DNA of 64,000 nt, taken from contig OX336388.2 of NCBI GenBank assembly GCA_946902985.2, forward strand, positions 1,389,934,223 through 1,389,998,222, read 5' to 3'. The position numbers were made by a program, and so were the translations under genes. The notes under the pieces were generated by a model. The model was not told the origin of the DNA and did not search any database. It saw only the letters and a list, made by a program, of their open reading frames with translations. Origin of the DNA: Meconema thalassinum. Taxonomy: Eukaryota; Arthropoda; Insecta; Orthoptera; Tettigoniidae. How positions within the stretch are numbered: the first letter of the stretch is position 1; each line of letters starts with the position of its first letter. Below, one piece after another: positions 31,887-43,142 of this stretch.

Positions 31887-33764
31887 GGGGTCTGCAGTCT
31901 GACCCAACCCACGAGGGGTGATCAAAAAGTATTCCCAGTGGCGCTTGTCGATTGGCAAACCAATAATCAAAGAGGGGTATGTCAGACCTTGAGGCGATAA
32001 CCCCTTTTGATTGATCCCAGTTGACTATTCCCTTTGGACGGGTCCTTTTTGAAGGGAGTCATTTTTGACAGGTCCTTATTGATGGGTCCCTGTGGACGGG
32101 TCCTTGTTGATGGGTCCCTTTTGACTGATCCCTATAGACTGGCCCATGACTTTTTCCAAATTATATCAAAGGCCTACCTACATTTGTGTGTAAGGCAGTG
32201 TATTGAACTGACGTTGTTCGCCAGTTCTCACTACTACAATCTGATAACGATATGAAAGGAAAGTGATGAAATACATGTGAACACGTTTGAGATGACATTA
32301 CCGACCCCTTGTGAAAACCACATGTAAGCTAACAAGTCACATCCTGTTTTGGTTCGTACGTGAGAAAATGCAAGTTCATGTGTAATATGACCTAACGCAC
32401 AAGTGTTCACCTTGGATGTTAGCTGTACACGTGCATGATAAGAGCTAACAAGTCACATCCTGTTTGGTTCGTATGTAGCGCTAGGGCTAATGCACACACC
32501 CTAGTACACGGGACACATGCAATTTGAGGACAGGTCAAGGGACGTAAGTGTGAAAATTGGTGGATGGAGGTGTGATTTCTATATTTTATTGTTTAAGGAC
32601 ATGGCTTTTTGTAACCAGTAGATTTAATTGATTTAGTATTTTGTAAATATTTATTTTTGTAATTGTAAATAGTGGAAACCATTTATTTTTGTAATGGTAA
32701 ATGTTAAATGTATAACTAAAAGTTCTTTGGGATAGTGTGCACGTCAAGAATGCTTTTGGGGATAAATAGAGTGGTTGTATTTGTTCTCACAGACAGGCAT
32801 GGTTGTGTGAATCTATGACTACAGAGAGAGAGAGAGAGAAGTGTGTAAAACGGCCTTACCTGCAGTAGTAGTAGTAGAACTCTATGTTTTGCAAACACAT
32901 AGACAGACTGTACCATTGCCATGGTCAAGCACTCACTTTAACACCATTTACAAAAACTTAAAATGAAAAATCATGTTTCGCAAATATGAACTTTTGAGAT
33001 AAACAAAATAAAAATAAAATGTGTAAACAACAAATTGGAAAATCCATGTTTCCATATCATGAAATTCAAACTGACATTTAATAAGAAATGCAAATGGAAA
33101 ATTGACAAATTGCAATGTGTGAAATGTGAAAATGAACAAATGGCTATCACTATTTCAAAAAAAATGGTCCTGTATGGTTGAGGTGTGAATCAAACCCTCT
33201 CTACTTATTTGGACCACCCGAGACTGAGTATACTTGTTTTAGTCCTCATACCACTTTTAAAATTTTGTGTTAATGCTGGGAATTCAACCCAAAAGCTTGT
33301 AGGGGAGACCAAGGTTAGAATATGTTAAACAGATAGCCTTGAATATAGGGTGTGGTAGTTATATAGAGATGAAGCAATTAGCTCGGGACAGGGGGCATTG
33401 AGATCTGCAACAAATCAGTCAAAAAACTAAAGACTCAAACAACAACATGCAAGCTCACCAAGATAATGTTGTATAACGGTAAAATGTTAGTCAACGAACA
33501 GTAATGCATTACTAAAACCCATGACACGATACCTTATAGCTTTTCTAAAATTATTTTAAAATGCCTTTAACCCTATATTAATTTAAACACCCAGTTCACA
33601 AGACTCATAACTGCAATGTTATGGTAAAACAAAATCTATATTTCAAAACAAGCAAGTGGTTTAGTCAATGTATACTGGGAAAGGTTTTGTAAACACTCAA
33701 GTCCACAAGACTAATTAAATTAGTAACTGTCAGGTTGGCCGAGTGATTAAGGTGTTTGACTTAA
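31884..33764. repeat. 1.88-kb tandem duplication, copy 2
   Basis: Second copy of the unit. It ends in the anticodon loop of the complete tRNA. It also brings a second partial copy of the left terminal repeat inside the element. Confidence 0.93.
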
Positions 33765-33814
33765 GATCAAATTTCCTGTACAAGGAAGCAAGGGTTCGAA
33801 TCCCTTACCTGACA
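33729..33814 (+). tRNA. tRNA-Leu (anticodon UAA)
   Basis: Canonical class II tRNA. Acceptor stem GTCAGGT pairs perfectly with ACCTGAC, with discriminator A. The anticodon stem TTTGA/TCAAA closes a seven-base loop, CTTAAGA, with anticodon TAA. The long variable arm TTCC/GGAA is typical of Leu. The T arm AAGGG/CCCTT has loop TTCGAAT. There is no intron. Internal A and B boxes (TGGCCGAGTGA and GGTTCGAATCC) are intact, so polymerase III could transcribe it. It lies within a Polinton-family element, at the breakpoint of a 1.88-kb duplication. Confidence 0.93.
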
Positions 33815-34716
33815 TAACTATTGCCTTAACATGGCTTGGCGACACTGAATTATTATGATACTCGCTACACAAACCATGGATGGAGATATTGTTTAAGGCC
33901 ACTCTCTTTCCGAACATAGTCAGAGACTGTTGATGGTTAACGATTGCATTAATAGTGGGACATGGGGATAGCAATTAAGAAAAACAGACAATACCCATAC
34001 ACTATTTTTATTTATTTAATGTAAGTACTTGTACAATAGTTATATAGAAAATACAACTTTCTTTTGTCTTATACTATCTAGTCCTTTTCGATCCACTTGC
34101 ATATCAAGGGCATATGACTTTGTAGTTCAGCCCCTTAGAACAACAACACTACCTCTTGCATAGTTTGTGATATTGATGACTCTTGAGACGTGGAAATGGA
34201 TTAACCATTACTTTTACAACAAGGGTTAAATATTTTTCAATAAGCAATGCACTATTTTGAGTAGCAACATCTTTCTCTTGTACTAACTTTTTAGCATTCT
34301 GATGATTTTTGTCAACATCACCAGTGTTTTGTCTGGAGCACTACATTGATGATCACTCACACTTAAAACCACACTATTTCTACTTTTCATGTCGCCTCGA
34401 CATCTTGTTACCTCTGTTTTGAGCATCGCCAGAATATTATTCCTTTTACATTTTGTCATCTATAGGTTATAAGAGTAGCCTTTATATAGTACGCGTTGTT
34501 TACCTTGGTTAGTTATAGTAAGTTCCATAGTAGCAACTAACCTGATAGTATGATTTGCTCACTACAAAGGTTATAACTGTTCTGGTAATAGAATGATTTA
34601 GCGTTGGCTTTTGTATTTAAACTGTACAGTTTAAAGTGACAGCAAAAGGGAGAGGAAAGTGGTAGAAAATATTACATGTATTGTTAAGAAATTGTTTAAG
34701 CAGTTATTTGGATCCA
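33815..34716. other. no recognisable gene
   Basis: AT-rich, with only short frames. Confidence 0.5.
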
Positions 34717-35010
34717 TTACATAATAATTTTGGCATGACGAAGCTCATTTTCTATATTCAATAGTTCTTCAGTATGACCAGCCTGTTTACAGGCATGCAA
34801 GTGCTGACGCCGCTGGAATAGCTTACTGGGATTGTTCCAATAAATAAATTTGACAAATGACTTTTTAGGGGTAAACAGAGCATTACCATTATCATCATCA
34901 GTATCTTTATCACTATTGTTATTATCACCATCATTGTAATCAACATTATCCTCAACATCACTAAAACTATTCAATTCCTTTTGTTTATTTTCCACAGAGA
35001 CCTCTTTCAT
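34717..35010 (-). pseudogene. integrase N-terminal remnant, inner element
   Basis: Open frame of 97 codons. The acidic start ('FSDVEDNVDYNDGDNNNSDK') is followed by 'FIYWNNPSKLFQRRQHLHAC' and 'QAGHTEELLNIENELRHAKI', which parallels the N-terminal block of the outer integrase at about 20690-20560. The catalytic DDE core and chromodomain are absent, because the frame stops at 34717 and the sequence to the left is unrelated. It is therefore a truncated integrase. It lies head to head with the second polymerase gene, unlike in the outer element. Confidence 0.7.
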
Positions 35011-35040
35011 AGTCTGTGTTGACTTTGATAGTGCTTAGGG

Positions 35041-37677
35041 TTTCTTAGACGTTGACAACTGTCCTAACATGACTTTTTGAGGACATGATAAGTACTTTTG
35101 AACAAACACTGCACTATCAGATTACCCGCTATGAACATAAGATATATACGTGTAAACGGTGTTTTATTCACTTTGATAATCACTATGGGCAACAAGGAAT
35201 GGAAAAATGGAAAGAACATAGAGCTTTGTGTGTCCAGCATGACATTGCTAGGGTTGAAATGCCTATTAAAAACCCCATTGTAAAATTCTTAAATGTTGAG
35301 AAAATGCTGAGAATACCTTACGTTATCTATGCTGATTTTGAAAGTATACTGTTACCCTATCAAACATGTCTACCCAATCCTGAAGCAAGTTATACAGTGC
35401 CATACCAGAGTCATGTTCCTATGAGCTTTGGTATATACGTTAAACCCTCACCTGCTGTGGAACACATAAAGACAAACCTTCCGAGCCAACCTATTATTTA
35501 TCGTGGACCTGACGCTGCAGAAAAGTTTATGGACTGTTTGATCTCAATAGCTAATGAAATTGATCGTCTTTACAGCTTAAATGTTCCAAAAGCTTTAACT
35601 GAGCATCAAGAAGCAGAGTTCCAATCTTCTGAAACCTGTTATTTGTGTCATAAACCATTTACCAAAGAGGACTGGAAAGTTCGAGACCATTGTCATATTA
35701 CAGGGGAATACCGTGGAAGTGCTCACAATAACTGTAATTTGAGGTGTAAAACACGTAACCCCGTTCCTGTATTTCTACATAATATGAGTGGCTACGACGC
35801 AAATTTCATTGTAAAGCAATTGGGATGTACTACTGAGAGAGTGGATGTTATCGCTAACTCCATAGAAAAGTACATTTCCTTCACCAAATATGTGGGAAAT
35901 GTTAAGCTTCAATTTGTGGACACGTTTCGGTTAATGCCAAGTAGTTTGGAAAACTTAGTTTCCAACTTAACATTTTACCCTGAAACAGACAAATACTTTG
36001 GAAAAGAAAATGCAATGCTCATGACTCGTAAATGGGTATTTTGTTTTGACTACATTGATTCATGGGAAAAGTTAAGTGAAACGTGTTTACCTCCAAAAGA
36101 GGTATTCTTTAACAAATTAAGTCAAGAAGACTATGAACATGCCAAAAATTTGTGGAATCAGTTCAACATTAAAACTCTAGGAGAATATAGTGACCTCTAC
36201 CTAACTTCAGATGTACTTCTTCTTGCAGACAGCTTTTGATACGTTTAGAAACAAAACACTAGAAACACACCGAGTGGATGCTGCACACTTTTTACTTCGC
36301 CTGATTTAAGTTTCGAGGCAATGCTCCTTTACACTGGCATTGAACTGGAATTGCTACAGCATTACGATCAGGTTCTTCTAATCAAGTCTGGAATACGTGG
36401 AGGCATATGCCAGGTGTCTCGTCGGTATGCTGAAGCTAACAATAAATACATGGAAACCTATGATTCTGAGAAACTATCGCAGTTTATTACCTATGATGAT
36501 GCCAACAACCAATACGGGTGGGCTATGTGTCACTCTCCCTTATGGTGGATTTCAGTGGGTTTCTCCAAATACTGTTGATCTAGAAAAACTAAAGGAAGAC
36601 GATCCTGTGGGATACATTCTAGACGTTGATGTTGATTACCCATCTGACCTTCATGATCTACACAACGATTTACCTATCCTACCAGAGTGTACACAACCTA
36701 GGGATTCGTCTCTGAAAAAACTAATTCCTCATCTTGGAAATCGAAGGCGAATTGTTGTTCACTACATGGCATTAAAACAGGCTTTAGATCATGGAATAAA
36801 ATTGATAAAAATTCACCGTGTGTTCAAGTTTAAGCAAAGACCTTGGTTAAAGGCATACGTTGATTTTAATAACAACCTTCGAAAACAAGCCAAAAATGAT
36901 TTTGAGATAAATCTGTACAAATTATTCAACAATGCCATTTTTGGAAAAACAATGGAAAATATCCGTAAAAGAATAGACATACGTCTTGTGACTGACAGCA
37001 AAAAGGCAGAAAAGCTAATAGCAAAGCCGACATTTATTGACAGAACAATTTATGGTCCTAACCTAGCTGCTTTCCACATGGCTAAACGTAACATTGTATT
37101 CAATAAGCCTATATATATATATTGGAATGTGTATACTGGATATTTCAAAAACTCTTTATGTATTCCCACCACTATGATGTCCTGCTACCCTATTATGGAA
37201 TGAACAATCTTAAACTCATGTATATGGATACCGACTCGTTCATTTATTTGGTTAACACCCAAGATGTATATCAAGACAAGTTGGATTTCCTAGAACACCT
37301 GGTCACATCAGATTATCCTACTAATCACATATGTTACTCTACATCAAACAAGAAAACGTTGGGGAAATTTAAAGACGAGGCTTGTGGACAAATTATAAAA
37401 GCATTTGCTGGACTTAGAGTTAAAATGTAAGCTTGAGACATAAATGGTAAAGAAATCAAAAAGATTAAAGGTATTAACAGGGGTGTTGTCAAAAATTGTA
37501 TAAGCTTTCAAGATTATAAGGGTTGTGTCATGAAAAACAATGTAAAAAGAATACCCATGAACATTATCGCTTCTAAACAACATGACATATCATCTATAAG
37601 ACTAAACAAAATTGCTTTGTGTCCTGGTGATGATAAAAGAGTGATTGATGCTGATGGTATAGGTACACATGCCTAAG
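35041..37677 (+). pseudogene. second DNA polymerase B
   Basis: Protein-primed polymerase B of the Polinton type. The first open part (35085-36239) has a Cys-containing start ('YTCKRCFIHFDNHYG'), exonuclease motif I 'VIYADFESIL', an embedded zinc/HNH-like block 'CYLCHKPF...DHCHITGEYRGSAH', exonuclease II 'LHNMSGYDANFIVK' and exonuclease III 'YLTSDVLLLADSF'. A stop/frameshift follows at 36237. The palm parts are 'YDDANNQYGWAM' (then a shift at about 36520), 'VDVDYPSDLHDLHND', 'NAIFGKTMENIRKRIDIRL' and, after a shift at about 37200, 'YMDTDSFIYL' with catalytic residues intact. The C-terminus runs to 37677. Three frame breaks, but all catalytic motifs are present, so it decayed less than the outer copy. 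It is clearly different from the outer and third polymerases. Confidence 0.9.
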
Positions 37678-37984
37678 GTCATTACTCAATCATTGACCAT
37701 GCTTAAAGAGTTAAGTTATGAATATCAAAATCTTCTGCCTGCAACTAGCAAATACATAAAACAAAACAATTTAGGAAATAAAACAATAGCACTACAAAAA
37801 TAAAAAATGGTATTCATAATTTTATCAAAAATAAATAAAATAGAAAACAAAATAAAAAAGAATATATATATAAAAATGTATTATGTGTAAATATTGTACA
37901 TGTATTTAAAATAAAAATATTTTATGGCCACTGCTTGTACATTTCTAATTACTACCCGCCTCTCCCCACTCCTAATGCAAAATG

Positions 37985-38330
37985 AACATGTAAAACACAA
38001 ATTGGAAAATCCATGTTTCCATATTGATAAAATAGAAAAAACATTAAACTGAAATTTTAAAAACTGTAAATCGGAATTTGGTAAATTGACAAATGTGTAA
38101 ACAACAAATTGGAAAATCCATGTTTCTATATCATGAAATTGAAAAACTTTAAACTGACATTTTAAAAACTGTAAATGGGAAATTTTGAAATTGATAAATG
38201 TGTAAACAAAACAAAAGCAAAAATCCATGTTTCCATATTATGAAATTGAAAAACTACAAACTGACATTTTTAAAATACTGAAAATGGGAAATTGGAAAAT
38301 TGACAAATGGGTAAAAAACAAAATGAAAAA
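37985..38330. repeat. 107-bp tandem repeat, three units
   Basis: Units begin at about 38002, 38109 and 38216 and share AAAATCCATGTTTCYATAT, GAAATTGAAAAAC, AAACTGACATTTT and TGTGTAAACAA. Single units occur at about 31150-31260 and 33027-33137, and inverted copies at about 27930-28180 in the outer element. Confidence 0.8.
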
Positions 38331-38600
38331 AAAACGGTTGGGGTAGTGATCATGTTGTACAGTAGCCTATAAGACTAGCATAAGGATAGTTGCATGTGAC
38401 CTTATATACTTTGTGTGTGTGCATTAGCCTTTGGATTAGCTAAAGTTAGGTTTGGAAAAGTTAGGTTTGGTGAGGTTAGGTATGTGACCTTGTAGTTTAC
38501 TCTTTTCGGAAAATGTAAAATCTAAAATCAAAAAACTTAAATGTAAAATTTAAAAAACAACTAAAATACAAAAAATCAAAAATGTAAAATGTTAAAACGT

Positions 38601-38930
38601 GAAAATCCACAGCCTGCTTCCAGTCTCCGACCGGGTCAGGGATGGAATGAATGAAGCCCCCATCCAGCGGCAAGGATATGAAATGTGCCGGCTGCCGAGG
38701 CCTGACGCACTCCTCTGGGGCAAGGATTAAATGAATGACAGATGAAATGAAATGATAGTGGAGAGTGTTGCTGGAATGAAATTTTGAATGGGAAAACCGG
38801 AGTACCCGGAGAAAAACCTGTCTGCCTCCGTTTTGTCCAGCACAGATCTCACATGGAGTGACCGGGATTTGAACCACGGATCCAGCGGTGAGAGGCCGGC
38901 GTGCTGCCGCCTAAGCCACGGAGGCTTCTT
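38601..38930 (-). repeat. tRNA-derived SINE
   Basis: A 330-bp insertion with a 15-bp target duplication, AAAATGTTAAAACGT (38586-38600 and 38931-38945). On the minus strand: A-box GTGGCTTAGGCGG, B-box GGTTCAAATCC, then body and tail. It differs from the SINEs at 3 kb and 17.8 kb. Confidence 0.9.
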
Positions 38931-38959
38931 AAAATGTTAAAACGTAAAATCTAAAATCT

Positions 38960-39320
38960 GTGGGTTAGGTTAGGTTCGGTTAGGTTATAACTAAGTTTAT
39001 TATTTTTGCTCTCCCATTTGTTCTTACTTTTTGCTCTCACTTTTTTGCTACCACTTTTTTGCTCTCACTTTTTGCACCCACTTTTTTTGCTCGCACTTTT
39101 TTGCTCCCTCTTTTTGCTCTCACTTTTTTGCTCAGAGTTTTTGCTTTTTTTGCTCCCTTATTTGCCCCCACTTTGATGTTAGGTTAGGTTAGGTGTGGTT
39201 AGGTTATAACTAAGTTTATTATTTGTGCTCTCACATTTGCTCTCACTTTTCTGCTCTTACTTTTTTTTGCTCGCACTTTTAAGTTAGGTTAGATTAGGTA
39301 AGGTTAGGTTAGCATGTTAT
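38960..39320. repeat. low-complexity block with TTAGG and TTTTTGCTC repeats
   Basis: Irregular TTTTTGCTCTCAC-type repeats (about 38995-39275) are bracketed by short TTAGG runs (38965, 39178, 39284). No gene. Confidence 0.8.
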
Positions 39321-39429
39321 ATGTGTAAGTGTTTGTGTTCGGTGACCATTTTGTGTAATAGCCCTGTGCTAAAAAATAATAAATTAAATATTAAATACTT
39401 AAAAATTTATAAATTAAAAACAAATAAAC

Positions 39430-39604
39430 AATGATTTGAAAAGCCCGCCATTAAAGAGTGTGGTAGCGCGTGGCAGCCATCTTGCGAATTAGCCCTTGCG
39501 CCAGCTCTGACTGTCTCCTCCATAAGAATAACATAGGACTGGTTGCGCGCGGCGGCCATCTTGCGCATTAGCCCCTGCGCCAGAACCGCTATATTTATCC
39601 TACT
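39430..39604 (-). repeat. possible end of a further Polinton-family element
   Basis: The third polymerase frame breaks at 39605. Read outward on the minus strand, the adjacent sequence starts AGTAGGATAAATATAGCGG and then has CAAGATGGCCGCCGCGCGC. The AGTAG start and the AAGATGGC-GCGCG block are also at the inner element's end. A 43-bp unit containing GCCATCTTGCG is duplicated here (about 39450 and 39545). The partner end was not found, so this is inference. Confidence 0.45.
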
Positions 39605-41650
39605 TTTGTTGACTGTGTTCTTAAATTATTGTTTAGATCAATATATGGTTTGATCCATGCTGACTGATGAAATTGTAATACGCGATGAATTTTAGTTAAT
39701 CTCAATCCATGCTGCAGACATTGTTTCAAGTTTTGATAATGTATTACATATTTGCATTTATCATTCAAATTAGAAATTAACATTTTCGTTCGTGGTGTAA
39801 TGAACGGAGTTTTCATAGTCTCAGGACAGAATGGTAAATCATTATGGTCATCATGTATCTCTTTAGGGTACTCAAGATTTACCTCCAAAATATATCCATA
39901 TCATCGTAATCATTTAGAGTGTTAACATGTAAGACATCAATTTCAGATTGTGTCAGCCAGCGAAAATCTTTCAGTGGTAGATATTGACTCATACAAACAA
40001 TCCGGAAATTTTCAAAAACATCTGCTAATAACAACACATCTGTCTTCAAATATATGTCTGAAAATTCACCTAAAGTTTGAATGTCAAACTGTGTCCATAC
40101 ACGTTGTGCATGTAAATATTCCTGATCACTAATATGACTTGTGTTTAAGGAACTGTGAAATGCGTCTTTTCGTGGCAAAGAACACCCCTCAAGACGTTCC
40201 AGACAGTTAATATATTCATATTATCATTTAGAGTGTTAACATGTAAGATATCAATTTCAGATTGTGTCAGCCAGCGAAAATCTTTCAGTGGTAGATATTG
40301 ACTCATACAAATAATCCGGAAATTTTCAAAAACATCTGCTTACAACAACACATCTGTCTTTGACGAATCAAATTAAAATCATCTTCTTTAGGAAAGACAC
40401 GTTCAATTTCATGAAACTGATCTGATTTTAAATTACTAGCAAGCTTATCAAGACTACTTGGCATAAAGCGGAATTAATCTAAAAATCGCAGTTTTATCTT
40501 TTTTAGTGTCAGTTTTGATGTATTTTGTGACCGATATGTATTGTTCCTTATTATTTGCAATCACATCAATTTTCACATCTGAAGCTCCAAATTCTTTAAC
40601 GATAAAGTGGTTATCATATTTGCTACCGTTATGTAGAATGACTGGAATGAATTTTGTTACTCTATACTTTAATTACATTCTTGGTGAGCTGCACCTCGAT
40701 AATTCCTGTTTAATGGTTATGATCGCGAACCCTGTCAGTATATAAACATTCACCACATATAAAAGAATTTGTTTCAGTTTCAAAACTCATTTGCTGTGAC
40801 GATGTTAGTGGCTCCATTGAAATGATAGTATTTAAAATAGAGGATATACGGATGGCATCTTTTTCAAGTCTTTCCATAAAAACTTTAGGTGCATCAGGTT
40901 CTCTATAGAGCTCAAACTTATTTAACGAGTCATCATAACTACATTTAATATAATACGCAAAGCTAAAAGGTTCATGAATATGAGTGGTGTTAGTAAAAAT
41001 TTTCATTGGATTCAATGGGCATGTATTAAAAGATTTTAGCAAAGCCTCAAAGTCGGCATATATAACAAATGGCACACGAAGCTGCTTTTCAAAGTCCATA
41101 AATTTCAGAATGTTATTTCTAGGAGTAGGTAATACCGTACAAACATGTTTACAACCCCATTTATGATGTTGAGTTAGTTGGTCCTCCTTCTTAAAATACA
41201 GTAAGCAGCTATCACACAGCCACATCTTGGCTACCGACATGCCTACTTAAATGTTTTATCCAACAATAGTGGGCATTTTCACCTTTACTTATGTATAGTA
41301 AATTTACATGAGTATCCTTTTTTTCCTGAGTATAATATAGAGGACCTACTCTATTCTTGTTTTCAATTTCATAAACATTAATACTTACATTGTTCAGCTC
41401 TTCAAACCCTTTAATGACTTTTACCTCCATAGGAAATTATATTTCCTTTAAATCCAACACTGAAGAATAATGAGGATAAGATGATGTTCTCTCCACATGC
41501 CCCTCTGCTGGATGGAGAGCTGAGGTTACAGCCCACGCAAAACATGCTTGATCACTCTTCAAAATATTCACAACAGCTCTCTTTCGTTTGATCCATAGAG
41601 GCAAATCAATATATGATGATGCTCTAAGGGGGTTATATTTATGCATGTTG
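39605..41650 (-). pseudogene. third DNA polymerase B, C-terminally truncated
   Basis: Minus-strand polymerase B of a lineage distinct from the other two. From the N-terminal side: 'YIDLPLWIKRKRAVVNILKS' and 'CFAWAVTSALHPAEGH' (41646-41437), 'VYEIENKNRVGPLYYTQEKK' (41430-41212), exonuclease I 'FVIYADFEALLKSF' (40710-41240), 'DRVRDHNH', exonuclease II 'LHNGSKYDNHFIVKEFG' (about 40660), exonuclease III 'YLKTDVLLLADVFENF' (about 40055), then 'EVNLEYPKEIHDDHNDLPF' up to 'DLNNNLRTQSTK' at 39605. The catalytic palm and thumb are missing. A 150-bp piece is duplicated internally, and there are several frame breaks. Confidence 0.88.
39898..40052 (-). repeat. 150-bp internal duplication in third polymerase, copy 1
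   Basis: Repeated at 40214-40362 with few differences (shared AGAGTGTTAACATGTAAGA and GTGTCAGCCAGCGAAAATC). Copy 1 lies in the open frame; copy 2 lies out of place between exonuclease II and III parts. Confidence 0.9.
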
Positions 41651-41827
41651 GTTTCTAAATAAAGTACTCCCTTTCCTGGAACTCTTCACTCTTTACGATG
41701 ATAGCACTTGAAATATCTTGGTACATACTGATATTAGTTGATTCGCTAACAATTATGTTTTTGTATTAAAGGATTTGATATCTGTAATTTCACCTTCACT
41801 CCCAGTTTTTACATATAACCCAAAGAG

Positions 41828-42481
41828 TTAAAAATTCATTTTAAATGTTTTATGCTCCACTACCAAGCCAAACACACTAGGTTTAACATTCTGTAAAAAT
41901 GTTTCAATACTTTGAGTTTTTTCTTCATTATAAAGTCTGTAACTAACAATTCGACTTTTAAACGCGCTACCAATTTGTTGAATATTCGCAGAATTTTTTT
42001 CATGGCAAGCGTTGTTTTTATGATGAATACTGCGTAAATGTCCTTGAATGATTGATAAAGATACATCAATATTACATACAACACAATGAGTTATCGAAGG
42101 TTCACCATTCTTCTTTCTTTTTGTTGTACAACTATTTTCACAATCTTGAGAACGTTTACGCTTTTGAGCATCACATTCGTTTAAAGGTTCTGTGGTAGTT
42201 GATGGTTTTGCAGTTTTTAATTCCTGTTGTTCTCCATGCACTTCAACCATGTGGGATTGATATCGCTTTACAGCAGAAAAACCAAAATCACGAACTGAAC
42301 ACGAGAAAGGGAATGAACTGACATGCTTTAAATGTACATGCCGTCCAAGACTATACCGTCGGTTAAATGTCATAGCACAATAACTGCACACAAACATTTT
42401 AATGTTATGTTTAGCATTTGCGTGCCGTTGAAGGTTGTCAGGTCTTGAGAACTGTTTCTTACAGTCACCACACTTGAACAT
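41828..42481 (-). CDS. C2H2 zinc-finger N-terminal region linked to third polymerase
   Basis: Open frame of 217 codons, ATG at 42481. Fingers: 'CGDCKKQFSRPDNLQRHANAKH', shown here by its C-x2-C and H-x4-H ligands, a second 'CSYCAMTFNRRYSLGRH', a third with one Cys lost ('CSVRDFGFSAVKRYQSH'), then a basic linker and a fourth, 'CVVCNIDVSLSIIQGHLRSIH'. The C-terminal part has 'IGSAFKSRIVSYRLYNEEK' and 'LQNVKPSVFG', a block I associate with N-termini of zinc-finger-bearing polymerase B proteins in insect elements. The stop at 41828 separates it from the polymerase frame 180 bp on, so either two genes or a broken fusion; I favour a broken fusion. Confidence 0.7.
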   Translation of the reverse strand: MFKCGDCKKQFSRPDNLQRHANAKHNIKMFVCSYCAMTFNRRYSLGRHVHLKHVSSFPFSCSVRDFGFSAVKRYQSHMVEVHGEQQELKTAKPSTTTEPLNECDAQKRKRSQDCENSCTTKRKKNGEPSITHCVVCNIDVSLSIIQGHLRSIHHKNNACHEKNSANIQQIGSAFKSRIVSYRLYNEEKTQSIETFLQNVKPSVFGLVVEHKTFKMNF

Positions 42482-42693
42482 GATGATTACTTTCCAAATT
42501 ACCTATAAAAGAAAGAAATCATAAATGTTAATAAAAGACAAAACAAAGTAAAATATAAGTAGTTTAATTACATTCCATTCAATGGTCATAGACTTAAGTT
42601 ACCAGATACCATTGTCACTGTCACCTAGCGGTCAACGTTCAGAGTTATTAGAGCGTTAAACACACATTTCACTTGATCTCTTGTTTTAAATAA

Positions 42694-43142
42694 TAGAAAC
42701 CAGCGGCCGCCAGTTAAGTGATCTAAGTGTGACGTTAGAGCCAGTCTTAAGCAAGTCTAAACTTGTAGAACATGTCACGTGATAGAAACCAGCAGCCACC
42801 AGTTAAGTGAGCTAAGTGTGGCGTCATAGCAAGTCTTAAGACAAGTCTAGACTTGTAGAACATGTCACGTGATAGAAACCAACACCCGCCTGTTAAGTGG
42901 GTTAAGTGTGACGTCATAGCCAGTCTTAAATCAAGTCAAAACTTGTAGAACATGTCACGTGATAGAAACCAACGCCCACCAGTTAATTTGGTTAAATTTG
43001 ACGTCATAGCCAGTCTTAAAGCAAGCCTAAACTTCTATAACATGTCACGTAATAGAAACCAGCGGTCACCAGTTAGATGAGCTAAAGTGTGACGTCATAG
43101 CCAGTCTTAAAGCAAGTCTAAACTTGTAAAACATGTCAGGTG
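42694..43142. repeat. 90-bp tandem repeat array, five units
   Basis: TAGAAACC starts units at 42694, 42783, 42873, 42963 and 43053. Most units contain a TGACGTCA-type site (TGACGTCATAGCC) and an ACATGTCACGTGA palindrome-like site. It lies 200 bp upstream of the zinc-finger/polymerase start, where a promoter or origin might lie. Part of the unit recurs at about 43703-43725. Confidence 0.88.

Noticed and set aside
38960..39320. A chromosome end
   Set aside because: TTAGG runs are only two to four units long and embedded in element sequence on both sides.
42694..43142. CRISPR array
   Set aside because: Units are contiguous with no unique spacers, in a eukaryotic context; it is a plain tandem repeat.
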